Shown here: positions 1 to 11,771 of the stretch, one piece after another
How positions within the stretch are numbered: the stretch's first letter is position 1
Layout: each line of letters opens with the position of its first letter
Assembly: GCF_051307045.1 (NCBI RefSeq)
Contig: NZ_CP150452.1
Span: 496,001-560,000, forward strand
Source of the DNA: Dryocola sp031988645
Lineage (GTDB): Bacteria > Pseudomonadota > Gammaproteobacteria > Enterobacterales > Enterobacteriaceae
Direction: 5' to 3'
Length of the DNA stretch: 64,000 nucleotides
Position numbers and translations under genes: made by a program
Notes under the pieces: model-generated
Database searches by the model: none
What the model was told of the DNA's origin: nothing
What the model saw: only the letters and a program-made list of their open reading frames with translations

Positions 1-124
1 AACCAGGACGGTAGGGGCTTCAGGGCCAGTAATGGCGCGGGTCTGCGGCCTTTTCAGGCTGAAATATTGCCAATAATTGTGTGGTTTTTGTGATGGATAC
101 CCCAAAAATCCATTCGGTCTGCGT

Positions 125-142
125 AAATTGGTGTGATAACTT
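125..142. promoter_or_regulatory. candidate ExuR/UxuR-type operator upstream of uxaC
   Basis: The 18 bases at 125-142 keep the left half (AAATTGGT) of the hexuronate operator consensus AAATTGGTATACCAATTT, but the right half is degenerate. It lies 53 bp before the uxaC start, where ExuR control would be expected. Assignment rests on this half-site only. The rest of 1-194 shows no gene I can support. Confidence 0.3.
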
Positions 143-194
143 TGTCATCATTATGCGCAAGCATCGAACCGATACGTACAGAGGAAGCAAGGAT

Positions 195-1605
195 ATGAAC
201 CAGTTTATGACTGAAGATTTTCTTCTTGATACCGAATTCGCCCGTCGTCTGTTTCACGAATACGCGAAAGATCAGCCCATTTTCGACTATCACTGCCATC
301 TGCCGCCGCAGCAGGTAGCGGAAAATTACCGTTTTAAAAACCTGTATGACATCTGGTTAAAAGGCGATCACTACAAGTGGCGCGCGATGCGCACCAACGG
401 CGTGGCGGAGCGCCTGTGTACCGGCGACGCAAGCGACCGTGAAAAGTTCGATGCCTGGGCTGCGACCGTGCCGCATACCATCGGCAACCCGCTCTATCAC
501 TGGACGCACCTCGAGCTGCGCCGCCCGTTCGGCATTACCGGCAAGCTCCTTTCTCCGACGACGGCTGACGAAATCTGGAACCGGTGCAGCGAGCTGCTGG
601 CGCAGGACGATTTCACCGCCCGCGGCATCATGAAACAGATGAACGTGAAAATGGTCGGCACCACCGACGACCCGGTCGACGACCTGCGCTATCACCGCCA
701 GCTGGCGGAAGATGGCTTTGACATCAAGGTGTTGCCAAGCTGGCGTCCGGATAAAGCCTTCAATATCGAACAGCCCACCTTTGCCGATTACATGGGCAAG
801 CTGGCCGAGGTCTCAGATACCGACATCCGTCGTTTCAGCGACCTGCAGGCCGCGCTGAGCAAACGTCTCGACCACTTCGCCGAGCATGGCTGCAAGGTGT
901 CGGACCACGCGCTGGATATCGTGCTGTTCGCGGAAGCGGATGAGGCCACCCTTGACGGCATCCTGGCGAGCCGCCTTGCGGGCAATGAGCTAAGCGAGCA
1001 GGAAGTGGCGCAGTTTAAAACCGCCGTGCTGGTCTGGCTGGGGGCGGAATACAGCCGCCGCGGCTGGGTGCAGCAGTATCACATCGGCGCGCTGCGCAAT
1101 AACAACCTGCGCCAGTTTAAGCTGCTGGGCGCGGACGTAGGCTTCGACTCGATCAACGACCGTCCTTTAGCCGTTGAGCTCTCCCGCCTGCTCAGCAAGC
1201 AAAATGAGAACGACGAGCTGCCAAAAACCATTCTTTACTGCCTGAACCCGCGCGATAACGAAGTGATTGGCACCATGGTCGGCAACTTCCAGGGCGAAGG
1301 GATGCCGGGGAAAATGCAGTTTGGCTCCGGCTGGTGGTTTAACGATCAGAAAGACGGTATGGAACGCCAGATGACGCAGCTTGCGCAGCTGGGGCCTGCT
1401 GAGCCGTTTCGTCGGCATGCTTACCGACAGCCGCAGCTTCCTGTCCTATACCCGCCATGAATATTTCCGCCGCATCCTGTGCCAGATGATTGGCCGCTGG
1501 GTGGCCGCGGGCGAAGCGCCGGCGGATATGAATCTGCTGGGTGAAATGGTGAAAAACATCTGCTTTAACAATGCCCGCGACTACTTCGGCATTGAACTGA
1601 ACTAA
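195..1605 (+). CDS. uxaC: glucuronate (uronate) isomerase UxaC, copy 1, frameshifted at a GGCC tract
   Basis: UxaC interconverts D-glucuronate/D-fructuronate and D-galacturonate/D-tagaturonate, the first cytoplasmic step of hexuronate catabolism. The start at 195 follows an AAGGA-like site and gives the usual N-terminus, with the metal-binding DYHCH at residues 31-35. The protein follows the family to LAQLG near residue 400, then leaves frame. The other frame resumes with LLSRFVGMLTDSRSF and runs to NARDYFGIELN. The break is one extra G in the run 1391-1394 (GGGGCC where GGGCC is expected). Corrected length is 469 aa, the normal size. uxaA follows 17 bp downstream, as in the uxaCA operon. A second, intact uxaC lies at 42772-44184. 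The frameshift is probably a sequencing artefact. Confidence 0.93.
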
Positions 1606-1622
1606 CCGGCTTCGAGGTTGAT

Positions 1623-3110
1623 ATGCAATACATCAAGATCCATTCGCAGGACAACGTCGCCGTCGCGTTAGTGGACCTGGCAGAAGGCGAAGCCGTTACC
1701 GTCGAAGACGCAGAAATTACGCTGCGCCAGCCGGTCTCGCGCGGCCATAAATTCGCGCTGTGCGCCATTGCGCAGGGCGAAAACGTCATCAAGTACGGCC
1801 TGCCGATTGGTCATGCTCTGGCGGCAATTGAACCGGGCGAGCATATTCACTCGCACAATGCGCGTACCAACCTGAGCGATTTGGACGAGTATCGCTATCA
1901 ACCTGCTTTTCAGGCGCTGGCAGAGCAGGCTGCGGATCGTGACGTGAACGTTTATCGCCGCGGCGGCGGCAGGGTCGGCGTGCGTAACGAACTGTGGATC
2001 CTGCCGACCGTGGGCTGCGTAAACGGCATAGCGCGGCAGATCCAGAACCGTTTCCTGAAGCAGAATAATGACGCGGAAGATATCGACGGCGTCTTTCTGT
2101 TCAGCCACCCGTTTGGCTGCTCGCAGCTGGGCGAGGACCATATCAACACCCGCACCATGCTGCAAAATATGGTGCATCACCCGAACGCGGGGGCGGTGCT
2201 GGTTATCGGCCTGGGCTGTGAGAACAACCAGGTCGACGCCTTCCGTGAAACCTTGGGCGAATACGACCCGCAGCGCGTGCGCTTTATGATCTGCCAGCAG
2301 CAGGACGATGAGGTGGAGGCGGGGCTGGAACAGCTGCAGCAGCTTTACGAGGCCATGCGCCACGATAAACGCGAGCCGGGCAGGCTCAGCGAGCTGAAGT
2401 TCGGCCTTGAGTGCGGCGGTTCGGACGGCCTGTCCGGCATTACCGCCAACCCGATGCTTGGGCGTTTCTCCGACTACATGGTGGCTAACGGCGGCACCAC
2501 GGTGCTGACCGAAGTCCCGGAAATGTTCGGCGCGGAACGCATCCTGATGAGCCACTGCCGCGACGAAGCGACGTTTGAAAAAACCGTCACCATGGTGAAC
2601 GACTTCAAACAGTACTTTATCGCGCACAATCAGCCGATTTACGAAAACCCCTCGCCGGGCAACAAAGCCGGCGGCATCACCACGCTTGAAGAAAAGTCGC
2701 TTGGCTGTACGCAAAAAGCCGGGGAAAGCGAAGTGGTGGACGTGCTGCGCTATGGCGAGCGGCTGAAAACGCCGGGGCTGAACCTGCTAAGCGCGCCGGG
2801 TAACGATGCGGTAGCCACCAGCGCGCTGGCCGGGGCAGGCTGTCATATGGTGCTGTTCAGCACCGGGCGCGGCACGCCGTACGGCGGTTTTGTGCCGACG
2901 GTAAAAATCGCCACCAACAGCGAGCTGGCGGCGAAAAAGCCCCACTGGATTGATTTTGACGCCGGGCAGCTGCTGCACGGCAGCGACATGCCGTCGCTGC
3001 TAAACCGCTTTATCGACACCATCGTCGAAATCGCCAACGGCAAAAAAACCTGTAACGAACGCAACGACTTCCGCGAGCTCGCCATCTTCAAAAGCGGCGT
3101 AACGCTGTAA
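1623..3110 (+). CDS. uxaA: altronate dehydratase UxaA
   Basis: UxaA dehydrates D-altronate to 2-keto-3-deoxygluconate in the galacturonate branch. The 495-aa product matches family length. It has an N-terminal SAF-like domain (roughly residues 1-80, with GHKFAL and HIHSHN) followed by the large UxaA/GarD catalytic domain, including LPTVGCVN, FSHPFGCSQLG and GLGCENNQ with the conserved cysteines. It lies 17 bp after uxaC and is surely co-transcribed with it. The frame is intact. Confidence 0.96.
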   Translation: MQYIKIHSQDNVAVALVDLAEGEAVTVEDAEITLRQPVSRGHKFALCAIAQGENVIKYGLPIGHALAAIEPGEHIHSHNARTNLSDLDEYRYQPAFQALAEQAADRDVNVYRRGGGRVGVRNELWILPTVGCVNGIARQIQNRFLKQNNDAEDIDGVFLFSHPFGCSQLGEDHINTRTMLQNMVHHPNAGAVLVIGLGCENNQVDAFRETLGEYDPQRVRFMICQQQDDEVEAGLEQLQQLYEAMRHDKREPGRLSELKFGLECGGSDGLSGITANPMLGRFSDYMVANGGTTVLTEVPEMFGAERILMSHCRDEATFEKTVTMVNDFKQYFIAHNQPIYENPSPGNKAGGITTLEEKSLGCTQKAGESEVVDVLRYGERLKTPGLNLLSAPGNDAVATSALAGAGCHMVLFSTGRGTPYGGFVPTVKIATNSELAAKKPHWIDFDAGQLLHGSDMPSLLNRFIDTIVEIANGKKTCNERNDFRELAIFKSGVTL

Positions 3111-3189
3111 GCCGTCTTGTCGGGCGGGCAGGCAACGCGCCGCCCGCCGGTGTTTGGGTGGCGGGGCCTGAGGCGGGCAAGGAGCTGTC

Positions 3190-3768
3190 ATGAGCGCGTA
3201 CTGGATTGCTCAGGGGGTAGGCGTTCTCGCCTTTATGGTCGGGATCACTACGTTCATTAACCGCGATGAGAAACGTTTTAAGCTGCAGCTGGCGGGCTAC
3301 AGCGCCATTATCGGCCTTCACTTCTTTCTGATGGGCGCAGGTCCGGCGGGCATCAGCGCCGAACTTAACGCCATCCGCACCGTTATCTCTTTGCGCACCC
3401 GCAGCCTGTGGGTGATGACGACTTTTATCCTGCTTACGCTTGGCCTGGGGCTGGCGAGATTTAATCATCTGGTGGAGCTGCTGCCTATTGTCGGCACGGT
3501 GGCCAGCACCTGGGCGCTGTTTCGCAGCAAAGGCCTGACCACGCGCTGCGTGATGTGGTGCTCCACCGCCTGCTGGGTGACGCATAACTTCTGGCTGGGA
3601 TCGATAGGCGGGACGTTAATTGAAGGCAGCTTTCTGGTGATGAACGGCCTGAATATCATCCGTTTCTGGCGCATGCAAAAACGAGGGATTGACCCGTTTA
3701 GCGTGGAGAGGAAAGCGCAGTCTCAGGAACAGCTCCCCGCCGTTGCCGACGGGGAGAAGGGCGGCTAG
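3190..3768 (+). CDS. ygjV: YgjV family inner-membrane protein
   Basis: A 192-aa membrane protein of the YgjV family (function unknown), with about five hydrophobic segments, the first at the N-terminus (IAQGVGVLAFMVGI). It has a strong GGAGC-type ribosome site just upstream. Position between uxaA and sstT is the same as in Escherichia. Its stop codon (3766-3768) interlocks with the sstT stop on the opposite strand. The C-terminus is longer and more polar than the E. coli protein. Confidence 0.85.
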   Translation: MSAYWIAQGVGVLAFMVGITTFINRDEKRFKLQLAGYSAIIGLHFFLMGAGPAGISAELNAIRTVISLRTRSLWVMTTFILLTLGLGLARFNHLVELLPIVGTVASTWALFRSKGLTTRCVMWCSTACWVTHNFWLGSIGGTLIEGSFLVMNGLNIIRFWRMQKRGIDPFSVERKAQSQEQLPAVADGEKGG

Positions 3769-5010
3769 CCGCGTAAAAGATTGTTATTCGCCAGGCGCGC
3801 GTCTTCCGCCTGGCATGCCGCGGCGGTGAACAGCACGTCGGTTGAGGAGTTGAGCGCCGTTTCGCAGGAATCCTGCAGCACGCCGATAATAAAGCCCACC
3901 GCTACCACCTGCATGGCAATCTCGTTAGGGATGCCGAACATGCCGCAGGGCCAGCGGGATCAGCAGCAGCGAACCGCCCGCCACGCCAGAGGCCCCGCAG
4001 GCGCACAGCGAAGCCACGACGCTCAGCAGCAGCGCCGTCGGCAGGTCGACAGGTATGCCCAGCGTATTTACCGCGGCCAGCGTCAGTACGGTAATAGTAA
4101 TCGCCGCCCCGGCCATGTTGATGGTGGCGCCCAGCGGAATAGAGACCGAGTAGGTATCACGATCCAGATTCAGCTTCTCGCTCAGCGCCATATTCACCGG
4201 GATATTGGCGGCGGAGCTGCGGGTGAAGAACGCGGTCACGCCGCTTTCACGCAGGCAGGTAAACACCAGCGGATACGGGTTGCGGCGGATTTTGTACCAA
4301 ACCAGCAGCGGGTTAACGATAAGCGCCACGCCCAGCATACAGCCGACAAGCACCAGCAGCAGCTGCGCATAGCTCCACAGCGTTGAGAAGCCGGTGGTGG
4401 CAAGCGTTGAGGCGACCAGGCCGAAAATACCGATCGGCGCAAAGCGGATCACCACCTTAACGATAAAGGTCACCGCGTCGGAAACGTCGTTGATCAGGTT
4501 TTTGGTGGTTTCTTTGCCGTGACGCAGGGCGAAGCCCAGACCTACGGCCCACACCAGAATGCCGATATAGTTAGCGTTTAAAAGCGCGTTTATCGGATTG
4601 GCAACCATGCTCATCAGCAGGTCGCGCATCACCTCAACGATGCCCGAAGGCGGCGTAATATCCGTTGCGCCGGTCGTGAGATGCAAAGTGGAAGGGAAGA
4701 TAAAGCTGACGACGACGGCGGTGAGCGCGGCGGAGAAAGTCCCCAGCAGATAAAGGAATAAAATAGGGCGGATACTGGTTTTTTGCCCGTGCTGATGGTT
4801 GGCGATAGACGCCATCACCAGCATCAGTACCAGCACCGGCGCTACGGCCTTCAGGGCGCCGACGAACAGCGTGCCCAGCAGGCCCGTGGCGATGGCGGCA
4901 GGTTTTGAAACCAGCGCCAGCGCAACGCCGAGCACCAGGCCAATAAGAATCTGTTTGACCAGGCTGCCCTGCGTGAGGCGCTTAATTAATCCCGGGGATT
5001 GTGTAGCCAT
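3765..5010 (-). CDS. sstT: Na+/serine-threonine symporter SstT, frameshifted at a GGCC tract
   Basis: SstT imports serine and threonine with sodium (dicarboxylate/amino acid:cation symporter family). The N-terminal 355 residues are in one frame: multiple membrane segments, the serine-rich re-entrant loop FTRSSAANIPVN, and the MAGAAITITVL segment. After LLLIPLA the frame is lost, and the next frame continues with CGMFGIP and ends in CQAEDARLANNNLLRG, the normal SstT tail. The break is one extra G (plus strand) in GGGCC at 3948-3952. Corrected length is 414 aa, equal to the E. coli protein. Convergent with ygjV, with overlapping stop codons. Confidence 0.92.
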
Positions 5011-5234
5011 TTAATACCTTCCTGTAATGTGTCGTCTTATTCCGCATCGGTACTCTGTGGCACTTCTGTGAGCGGATGTAAGAAAATGTGTTTGCACGGT
5101 CGAGTATAAGGAAAAGCGGCGGGTCAGGAAGCGTTAATGACTAAATATTTAGCCGGTATCCAGGTTTTATAACTGTTGATTAACAAGTTTGTGACATTGT
5201 CGACAAATGCCGGGGAAGGGTTTCGCTTCGTTTC

Positions 5235-5300
5235 GGCGGATGGCGCTTGCGCTCATCCGCCCTAAGGAAATGCAGATCGGGTGACGCTTGCGCCACCCGA
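5235..5300. repeat. REP-type palindromes between alx and sstT
   Basis: Two adjacent palindromes: 5235-5261 (GGCGGATGGCGCTTGCG, closing in CATCCGCC) and 5277-5300 (TCGGGTGACGC with its complement GCGCCACCCGA). The first belongs to the REP family seen at 11528-11750, 15054-15080 and 55138-55166. The second abuts the alx stop codon and may act as its transcription terminator. The rest of 5011-5234 is the sstT promoter region, with no gene seen. Confidence 0.8.
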
Positions 5301-5305
5301 TTTAC

Positions 5306-6275
5306 TTATTTAGCCAGCTTCTTCCGATCGTTACGCGCGTTCACCACGGCGTTAATCACCAGCGTCAGCGCCAGAATGCCGCCCACCACGCCCAGCGAAA
5401 TGGCAATCGGGATATGCCAGAAGTCGACAATCAGCATCTTCACGCCGATAAACACCAGGATAACCGACAGGCCGTACTTCAGCATGGAGAAGCGCTCCGC
5501 CACGCCCGCCAGCAGGAAGTACATGGCGCGCAGGCCGAGGATGGCGAACAGGTTAGAGGTCAGCACGATAAACGGGTCGGTGGTCACCGCGAAGATAGCC
5601 GGGATGCTGTCGACCGCGAAAATCACGTCGCTCAGCTCAACCAGAATCAGCACCAGCAGCAGCGGCGTGGCGAACAGCAGGCCGTTTTTGCGCACGAAGA
5701 AATGCTCGCCTTCGATCTTGTCCGTCATGCGCAGGTGGCCGCGCAGCCAGCGCACCAGCGGCTTATCGCCGATGCCGCCTTCGTCTTCCTTCGCCAGCGC
5801 CATCTTGACGCCGGTGAACAGCAGGAAGGCGCCGAATACATAAAGCAGCCACTCAAATTGGGTAATCAGCCAGCTGCCGGCGAAGATCATCACCGTACGC
5901 AGCACGATTGCGCCCAGGACGCCGTAGACCAGCACGCGGCGCTGCAAAGCGGCGGGAACGGAGAAGTAGCTGAACAGCATCAGCCAGACGAAGACGTTAT
6001 CCACCGCCAGCGCTTTTTCAATCAGGTAGCCGGTGAGGAAGGCGAGAGCCTGGGTATCCGCCACTTCGCGGTCGGCGGTCCCGGTGAGATACCACCAAAA
6101 GGCGGCGTTAAACAGCAGCGAAAGCGTCACCCACACCATGGACCAGGCGGCGGCCCTGCTTCATGGACATGGTATGCGAGCCTTTGCGGCCCTGAAGCAG
6201 GAGGTCGACTGCCAGCATGATGATGACGACGACGGCAAAACCGCCCCACAGTAACGGCGTGCCAACACTATTCAT
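5306..6275 (-). CDS. alx: TerC-family manganese exporter Alx, frameshifted at a GGCC tract
   Basis: Alx is an inner-membrane TerC-family protein linked to Mn2+ export and induced at alkaline pH. The start at 6275 gives MNSVGTPLLWGGFAVVV. The frame breaks after MSMKQ and resumes with WVTLSLLFNAAFWWYL, covering the TerC core (LIEKALAVDNVFVW, VELSDVIFAVDSIPA with conserved acidic residues). Deleting one C from GGCCC (6152-6156, plus strand) gives MKQAAAWSMVWVTLS and a 322-aa protein, the family size. Expression is probably controlled by the leader riboswitch just upstream. Order alx-sstT is as in E. coli. Confidence 0.92.
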
Positions 6276-6334
6276 AAGAGTTTCCTTCAAAACAAAAACG
6301 GCCAACGTCGGAAGACGCCAGCCGCTTTCGCTTG

Positions 6335-6470
6335 CAACAGGGATCTCGCCTTCCGGCAAGGTCTCACTTACAGCGCGGAACGGTTGTGAAAACCCTTCGC
6401 GTTGCCCGGCAACCGGGTGCTTGCGCACCGTAATGACGATTAACCGGCAATGAAGTTACTCCCCTTTGCA
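6335..6470 (-). ncRNA. yybP-ykoY manganese riboswitch in the alx leader
   Basis: On the minus strand the alx leader carries the two conserved marks of the yybP-ykoY family: AAAGGGGAGTAAC (6455-6467) at the 5' side and GAGACCTTGCC...GGAAGGCGAGA (about 6346-6366) at the 3' side, separated by paired helices. E. coli alx has the same element (PRE), which responds to Mn2+ and high pH. Exact limits are approximate. The remaining 60 bases to the alx start probably hold the expression platform. Confidence 0.8.
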
Positions 6471-6531
6471 GGTAACAAAATATTACGAGATATAAACGCC
6501 GTCAATATATGCCGCCCGGCCTTACACAGCT

Positions 6532-7530
6532 TTACGCCGTGAGGGAGGCGGGCATCTCGTCCGCGGGGAATTTCACGCCGGTCTGGGCACGAATTTCCGT
6601 GGCTAACGCGGAAGTGATGCGCGATGTCTCAAGGCCCGGATGATTGACCTCGTTGTCCGCCACCAGGCGGGCAAAGGTTTCGGCTTCGTACAGCATGGTG
6701 TTGATATGCTGCGGCAGTGACAGATCCTGCGGCTTGCCGCCGCGCGGCACAAAGGTAATGCGCTGGCATTCGGAGATTTTTTCGATAACCAGCGAACCCG
6801 CTTCGCCCTGAATCTCGCTTGGGATAACCGAATCGCTCACCTTCGAGTGCAGCAGGTTGACGTCGAAATCGCCGTAGTTCATCTGCACCGAACCGTGGGC
6901 ATCCACGCCGCTTTCCAGCAGGCTCGCCGTGGCGTGCACGGCATGCGGCTGGCCCCACAGCGCGACGGCCGAGGCCAGCGTATAGAAGCCGATATCCATA
7001 ATCGAGCCGTTGGACCAGGCCGGATTAAAAGTGTTGGGGTTCTCGCCGTCCAGATAACGCTGATAGCGTGAGGAATACTGGCAGTAATTGAGCAGCACCT
7101 TGCGGATCTTGCCCACTTTCGGCAGCGCCTGCCGCAGAGCGATAAAGTTCGGCAGGCTTGCGGTTTTAAAGGCCTCGAACAGCACCACGTTATTTTCCCG
7201 CGCGCAGGCGATGGCGGCTTCGACTTCGCGAAGATTAGAGGCGAGCGGCTTTTCGCAAATCACGTGCTTTTTATGGCTTAAGAACAGCAGGCTTTGCGGA
7301 GCGTGCAGGGCGTTCGGGCTGGCGATATAAACCGCGTCAATCGCATCGCTCTTTGCCATCGCTTCGAGATCGGTAAACAGGTGCTCAACCGGGTAATCGC
7401 TAGCGAAGGTCTGCGCCTGCTCAAGGGTGCGGGAGTAAACGGCGGTGAGCTTATAGTGGCCGCTTTCGTGGGCGGCATCCACAAACTGACGGGTGATCCA
7501 GTTAGTTCCAACAACGGCAAATCGAATCAT
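6532..7530 (-). CDS. ygjR: Gfo/Idh/MocA-family oxidoreductase YgjR
   Basis: A 332-aa NAD(P)-dependent oxidoreductase of the Gfo/Idh/MocA family. The N-terminal Rossmann fold begins RFAVVGTNWITRQF, and the conserved EKPLASN motif (substrate/cofactor lysine) lies near residue 94. The C-terminal domain is the usual GFO_IDH_MocA beta sheet. The physiological substrate is unknown. Neighbours ygjP and alx are the same as in E. coli. The frame is intact. Confidence 0.88.
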   Translation of the reverse strand: MIRFAVVGTNWITRQFVDAAHESGHYKLTAVYSRTLEQAQTFASDYPVEHLFTDLEAMAKSDAIDAVYIASPNALHAPQSLLFLSHKKHVICEKPLASNLREVEAAIACARENNVVLFEAFKTASLPNFIALRQALPKVGKIRKVLLNYCQYSSRYQRYLDGENPNTFNPAWSNGSIMDIGFYTLASAVALWGQPHAVHATASLLESGVDAHGSVQMNYGDFDVNLLHSKVSDSVIPSEIQGEAGSLVIEKISECQRITFVPRGGKPQDLSLPQHINTMLYEAETFARLVADNEVNHPGLETSRITSALATEIRAQTGVKFPADEMPASLTA

Positions 7531-7615
7531 AGATGGGTCCAGGTAAGAGGTTTATCGGTATGTTTTTATCATAAGTTACGCCGGTGGATAAGCGCCGGCG
7601 CCCTCCGCCGGCGTT

Positions 7616-8116
7616 TTATGCGGAACCTTGCAACGCCAGCTGCGTCAGCCACAGGCGCGTATCGAACTCGAACTGGTGATACTGCGGCTCCATATGGCAG
7701 CACAGCGAGTAAAACGCCTTGTTGTGGTCTTTCTCTTTCAGGTGCGCCAGCTCATGCACCACTATCATTCGCAAAAAGGCTTCCGGCGCGGATTTAAAAA
7801 CCGTCGCCACGCGGATCTCCGCTTTCGCCTTGAGCCTGCCGCCCTGCACGCGGGAAATGGCCGTGTGCAGCCCCAGAGCGTTATTCAGCACGTGGATTTT
7901 ACTGTCGTAGGCTACTTTGTTTATGGGCGGCGCGTTGCGCAGGTACTGGTTTTTCAGATCCTGCGTATAGGCGTAAAGCGCTTTGTCGGTGGCGATGCTA
8001 TGGCCGTCCGGATAGCGTTTTTGCAGCACCTCGCCGAGGCGTTGCTCCGCAATCAGCGTGCGAACCTGGGAGAGCAAATGCTCGGGATAGCCGTTTAAGT
8101 AAGTCAGTTCGCTCAT
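7616..8116 (-). CDS. ygjP: YgjP-like metallopeptidase-domain protein
   Basis: A 166-aa protein with the YgjP/WLM-type zinc motif HELAHLKEKDHNKAF (HExxH plus a downstream His) near residues 118-132. It also has the conserved N-terminus LTYLNGYPEHLLSQVR. I chose the start at 8116 because it matches the family N-terminus; a longer reading to 8230 would run into the rlmG promoter. The family is predicted to be a metal-dependent peptidase; its substrate is unknown. Divergent from rlmG. Confidence 0.88.
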   Translation of the reverse strand: MSELTYLNGYPEHLLSQVRTLIAEQRLGEVLQKRYPDGHSIATDKALYAYTQDLKNQYLRNAPPINKVAYDSKIHVLNNALGLHTAISRVQGGRLKAKAEIRVATVFKSAPEAFLRMIVVHELAHLKEKDHNKAFYSLCCHMEPQYHQFEFDTRLWLTQLALQGSA

Positions 8117-8199
8117 TCGCACGCTCTTGGGAAGGAAAAAGGGTATACTCACGCCCCCATTCGGGGATAACGCCGAAATTTTACCATCCAGGAGGGCCG

Positions 8200-9332
8200 A
8201 TGAGCCAATCAGACAACGGTTTCCGTTCACTGACTTTAAAACGTTTCCCGGAAACGGACGACGTCAACCCGCTGCAGGCGTGGGAAGCGGCGGATGAATA
8301 TCTGCTGCAACAGCTGGACGACACCGAAATCAGCGGCCCGGTCCTGATTTTTAACGACACCTTCGGCGCGCTGGCAACCGTGCTCGCCGGGCATAAGCCG
8401 TACAGCATCAGCGATTCGTATCTGAGCGAGCTGGCCACCCGCCAGAACCTCAGCAACAACGACATCGTTGAATCCAGCGTGACGTTTCTGGACAGCACCG
8501 CGCCGTATCCGCAGGCGCCGGGCACCGTGCTTATCAAGATCCCAAAAACGCTGGCCCTGCTGGAGCAGCAGCTTCGCGCCCTGCGTAAAGTGGTGACGCC
8601 TGAAACGCGGATCCTTGCCGGAGCCAAAGCCCGCGACATCCATAACTCCACGCTGGAGCTGTTCGAGAAAATCCTCGGGCCGACTACCACCACGCTGGCC
8701 TGGAAAAAAGCGCGCCTGATCAACGGCACCTTTACGAATCCGGAGCTCAAAGACGCGCCGGAAACCTTGAGCTGGAAGCTGGCCGGCACGCCGTGGACCA
8801 TCCATAACCACGCGAACGTCTTCTCCCGCACGGGGCTGGATATTGGCGCACGCTTCTTTATCGAGAATCTGCCGACCGGCCTGGAAGGGGAGATTGTGGA
8901 CCTGGGCTGCGGCAACGGCGTGGTGGGTCTGCACCTGCTGGAGCAAAACCCGGAGGCGAAGGTGGTGTTCGTTGATGAATCGCCGATGGCGGTGGCGTCA
9001 AGCCGCCTGAACGTGGAAATCAACATGCCGGAAAATCTGGACCGCTGCGAGTTTATGATTAACAACGCGCTGTCCGGCGTGGAGCCTTACCGCTTCGACA
9101 CCATTTTGTGCAACCCGCCGTTCCACCAGCAGCACGCGCTGACCGATCAGGTCGCCTGGGAGATGTTCCACCACGCGCGGCGCTGCCTTGTTAACAACGG
9201 CGCGCTGTATATCGTGGCCAACCGCCACCTGGACTACTTCCGCAAGCTGAAGAAGATCTTCGGCAACTGCGAAACCATTGCTTCCAACACCAAATTCGTG
9301 GTGCTGAAAGCCGTGAAGCTTGGCCGTCGCCG

Positions 9333-9336
<4 letters not shown>
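8200..9336 (+). CDS. rlmG: 23S rRNA m2G1835 methyltransferase RlmG
   Basis: RlmG methylates the N2 of G1835 in 23S rRNA using S-adenosylmethionine. The 378-aa product has exactly the E. coli length. The C-terminal methyltransferase domain shows the SAM motif VDLGCGNGVVGLHLL (about residues 231-245) and the catalytic NPPF motif (CNPPFHQQ). The N-terminal domain is a degenerate methyltransferase fold. An AGGAGGG ribosome site precedes the start. Its stop overlaps the fadH stop by 4 bp in convergent orientation. Confidence 0.96.
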
Positions 9337-11403
<2,067 letters not shown>

Positions 11404-11527
11404 TTAGCCACATCCGCAAAGAATGGGTAAAAGAGATCGAGCGATTGTGACGGGATTCAAAGAACGCTGCTGCGGGAGGGAGGGGAGAGAAACGCAGGGC
11501 GGATAAGCGTGCTCTCGGTGCGCAGAT

Positions 11528-11750
11528 GGCGGATGGCGCTGCGCTTATCCGCCCTACAGGGCTGCGGTGAGCATTGGCGGATGGCGCTGCGCTTATCCAC
11601 CCTGCAGGGCTACGGTGGGCATTGGCGGATGGCGCTACGCTTATCCACCCTACAGGACTGCGGTAGGCATTGACGGATGGCGCTACGCTTATCCGCCCTA
11701 CAGGGCTGCGGTGGGCATTGGCGGATGGCGCTACGCTTATCCGCCCTGCA
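11528..11750. repeat. 48-bp tandem repeat array (REP-derived), 4.6 copies
   Basis: Units begin at 11528, 11576, 11624, 11672 and 11720, each 48 bp, the last cut short at about 11750. Each contains the palindrome GGCGGATGGCGCTRCGC...TTATCCRCCC, i.e. a REP half-pair, plus a spacer GGGCTGCGGTGGGCATT. Few substitutions separate the copies, so the array is young or homogenised. It fills most of the 419-bp gap between fadH and yjgR. Because 48 is a multiple of 3, an open frame runs through it (16-residue repeat GGWRYAYPPYRAAVGI), but I see no ribosome site and treat it as non-coding. Confidence 0.9.
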
Positions 11751-11771
11751 ACAAATGTCAGAAGGGGATAA

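Noticed and set aside
1381..1605. Separate small gene after uxaC
   Set aside because: It is the C-terminal end of UxaC in a shifted frame; one extra G at 1391-1394 explains it.
1668..2714. Long minus-strand ORF (348 aa) opposite uxaA
   Set aside because: Shadow of a GC-rich gene; the plus-strand UxaA is a clear family member and the antisense frame shows no family features.
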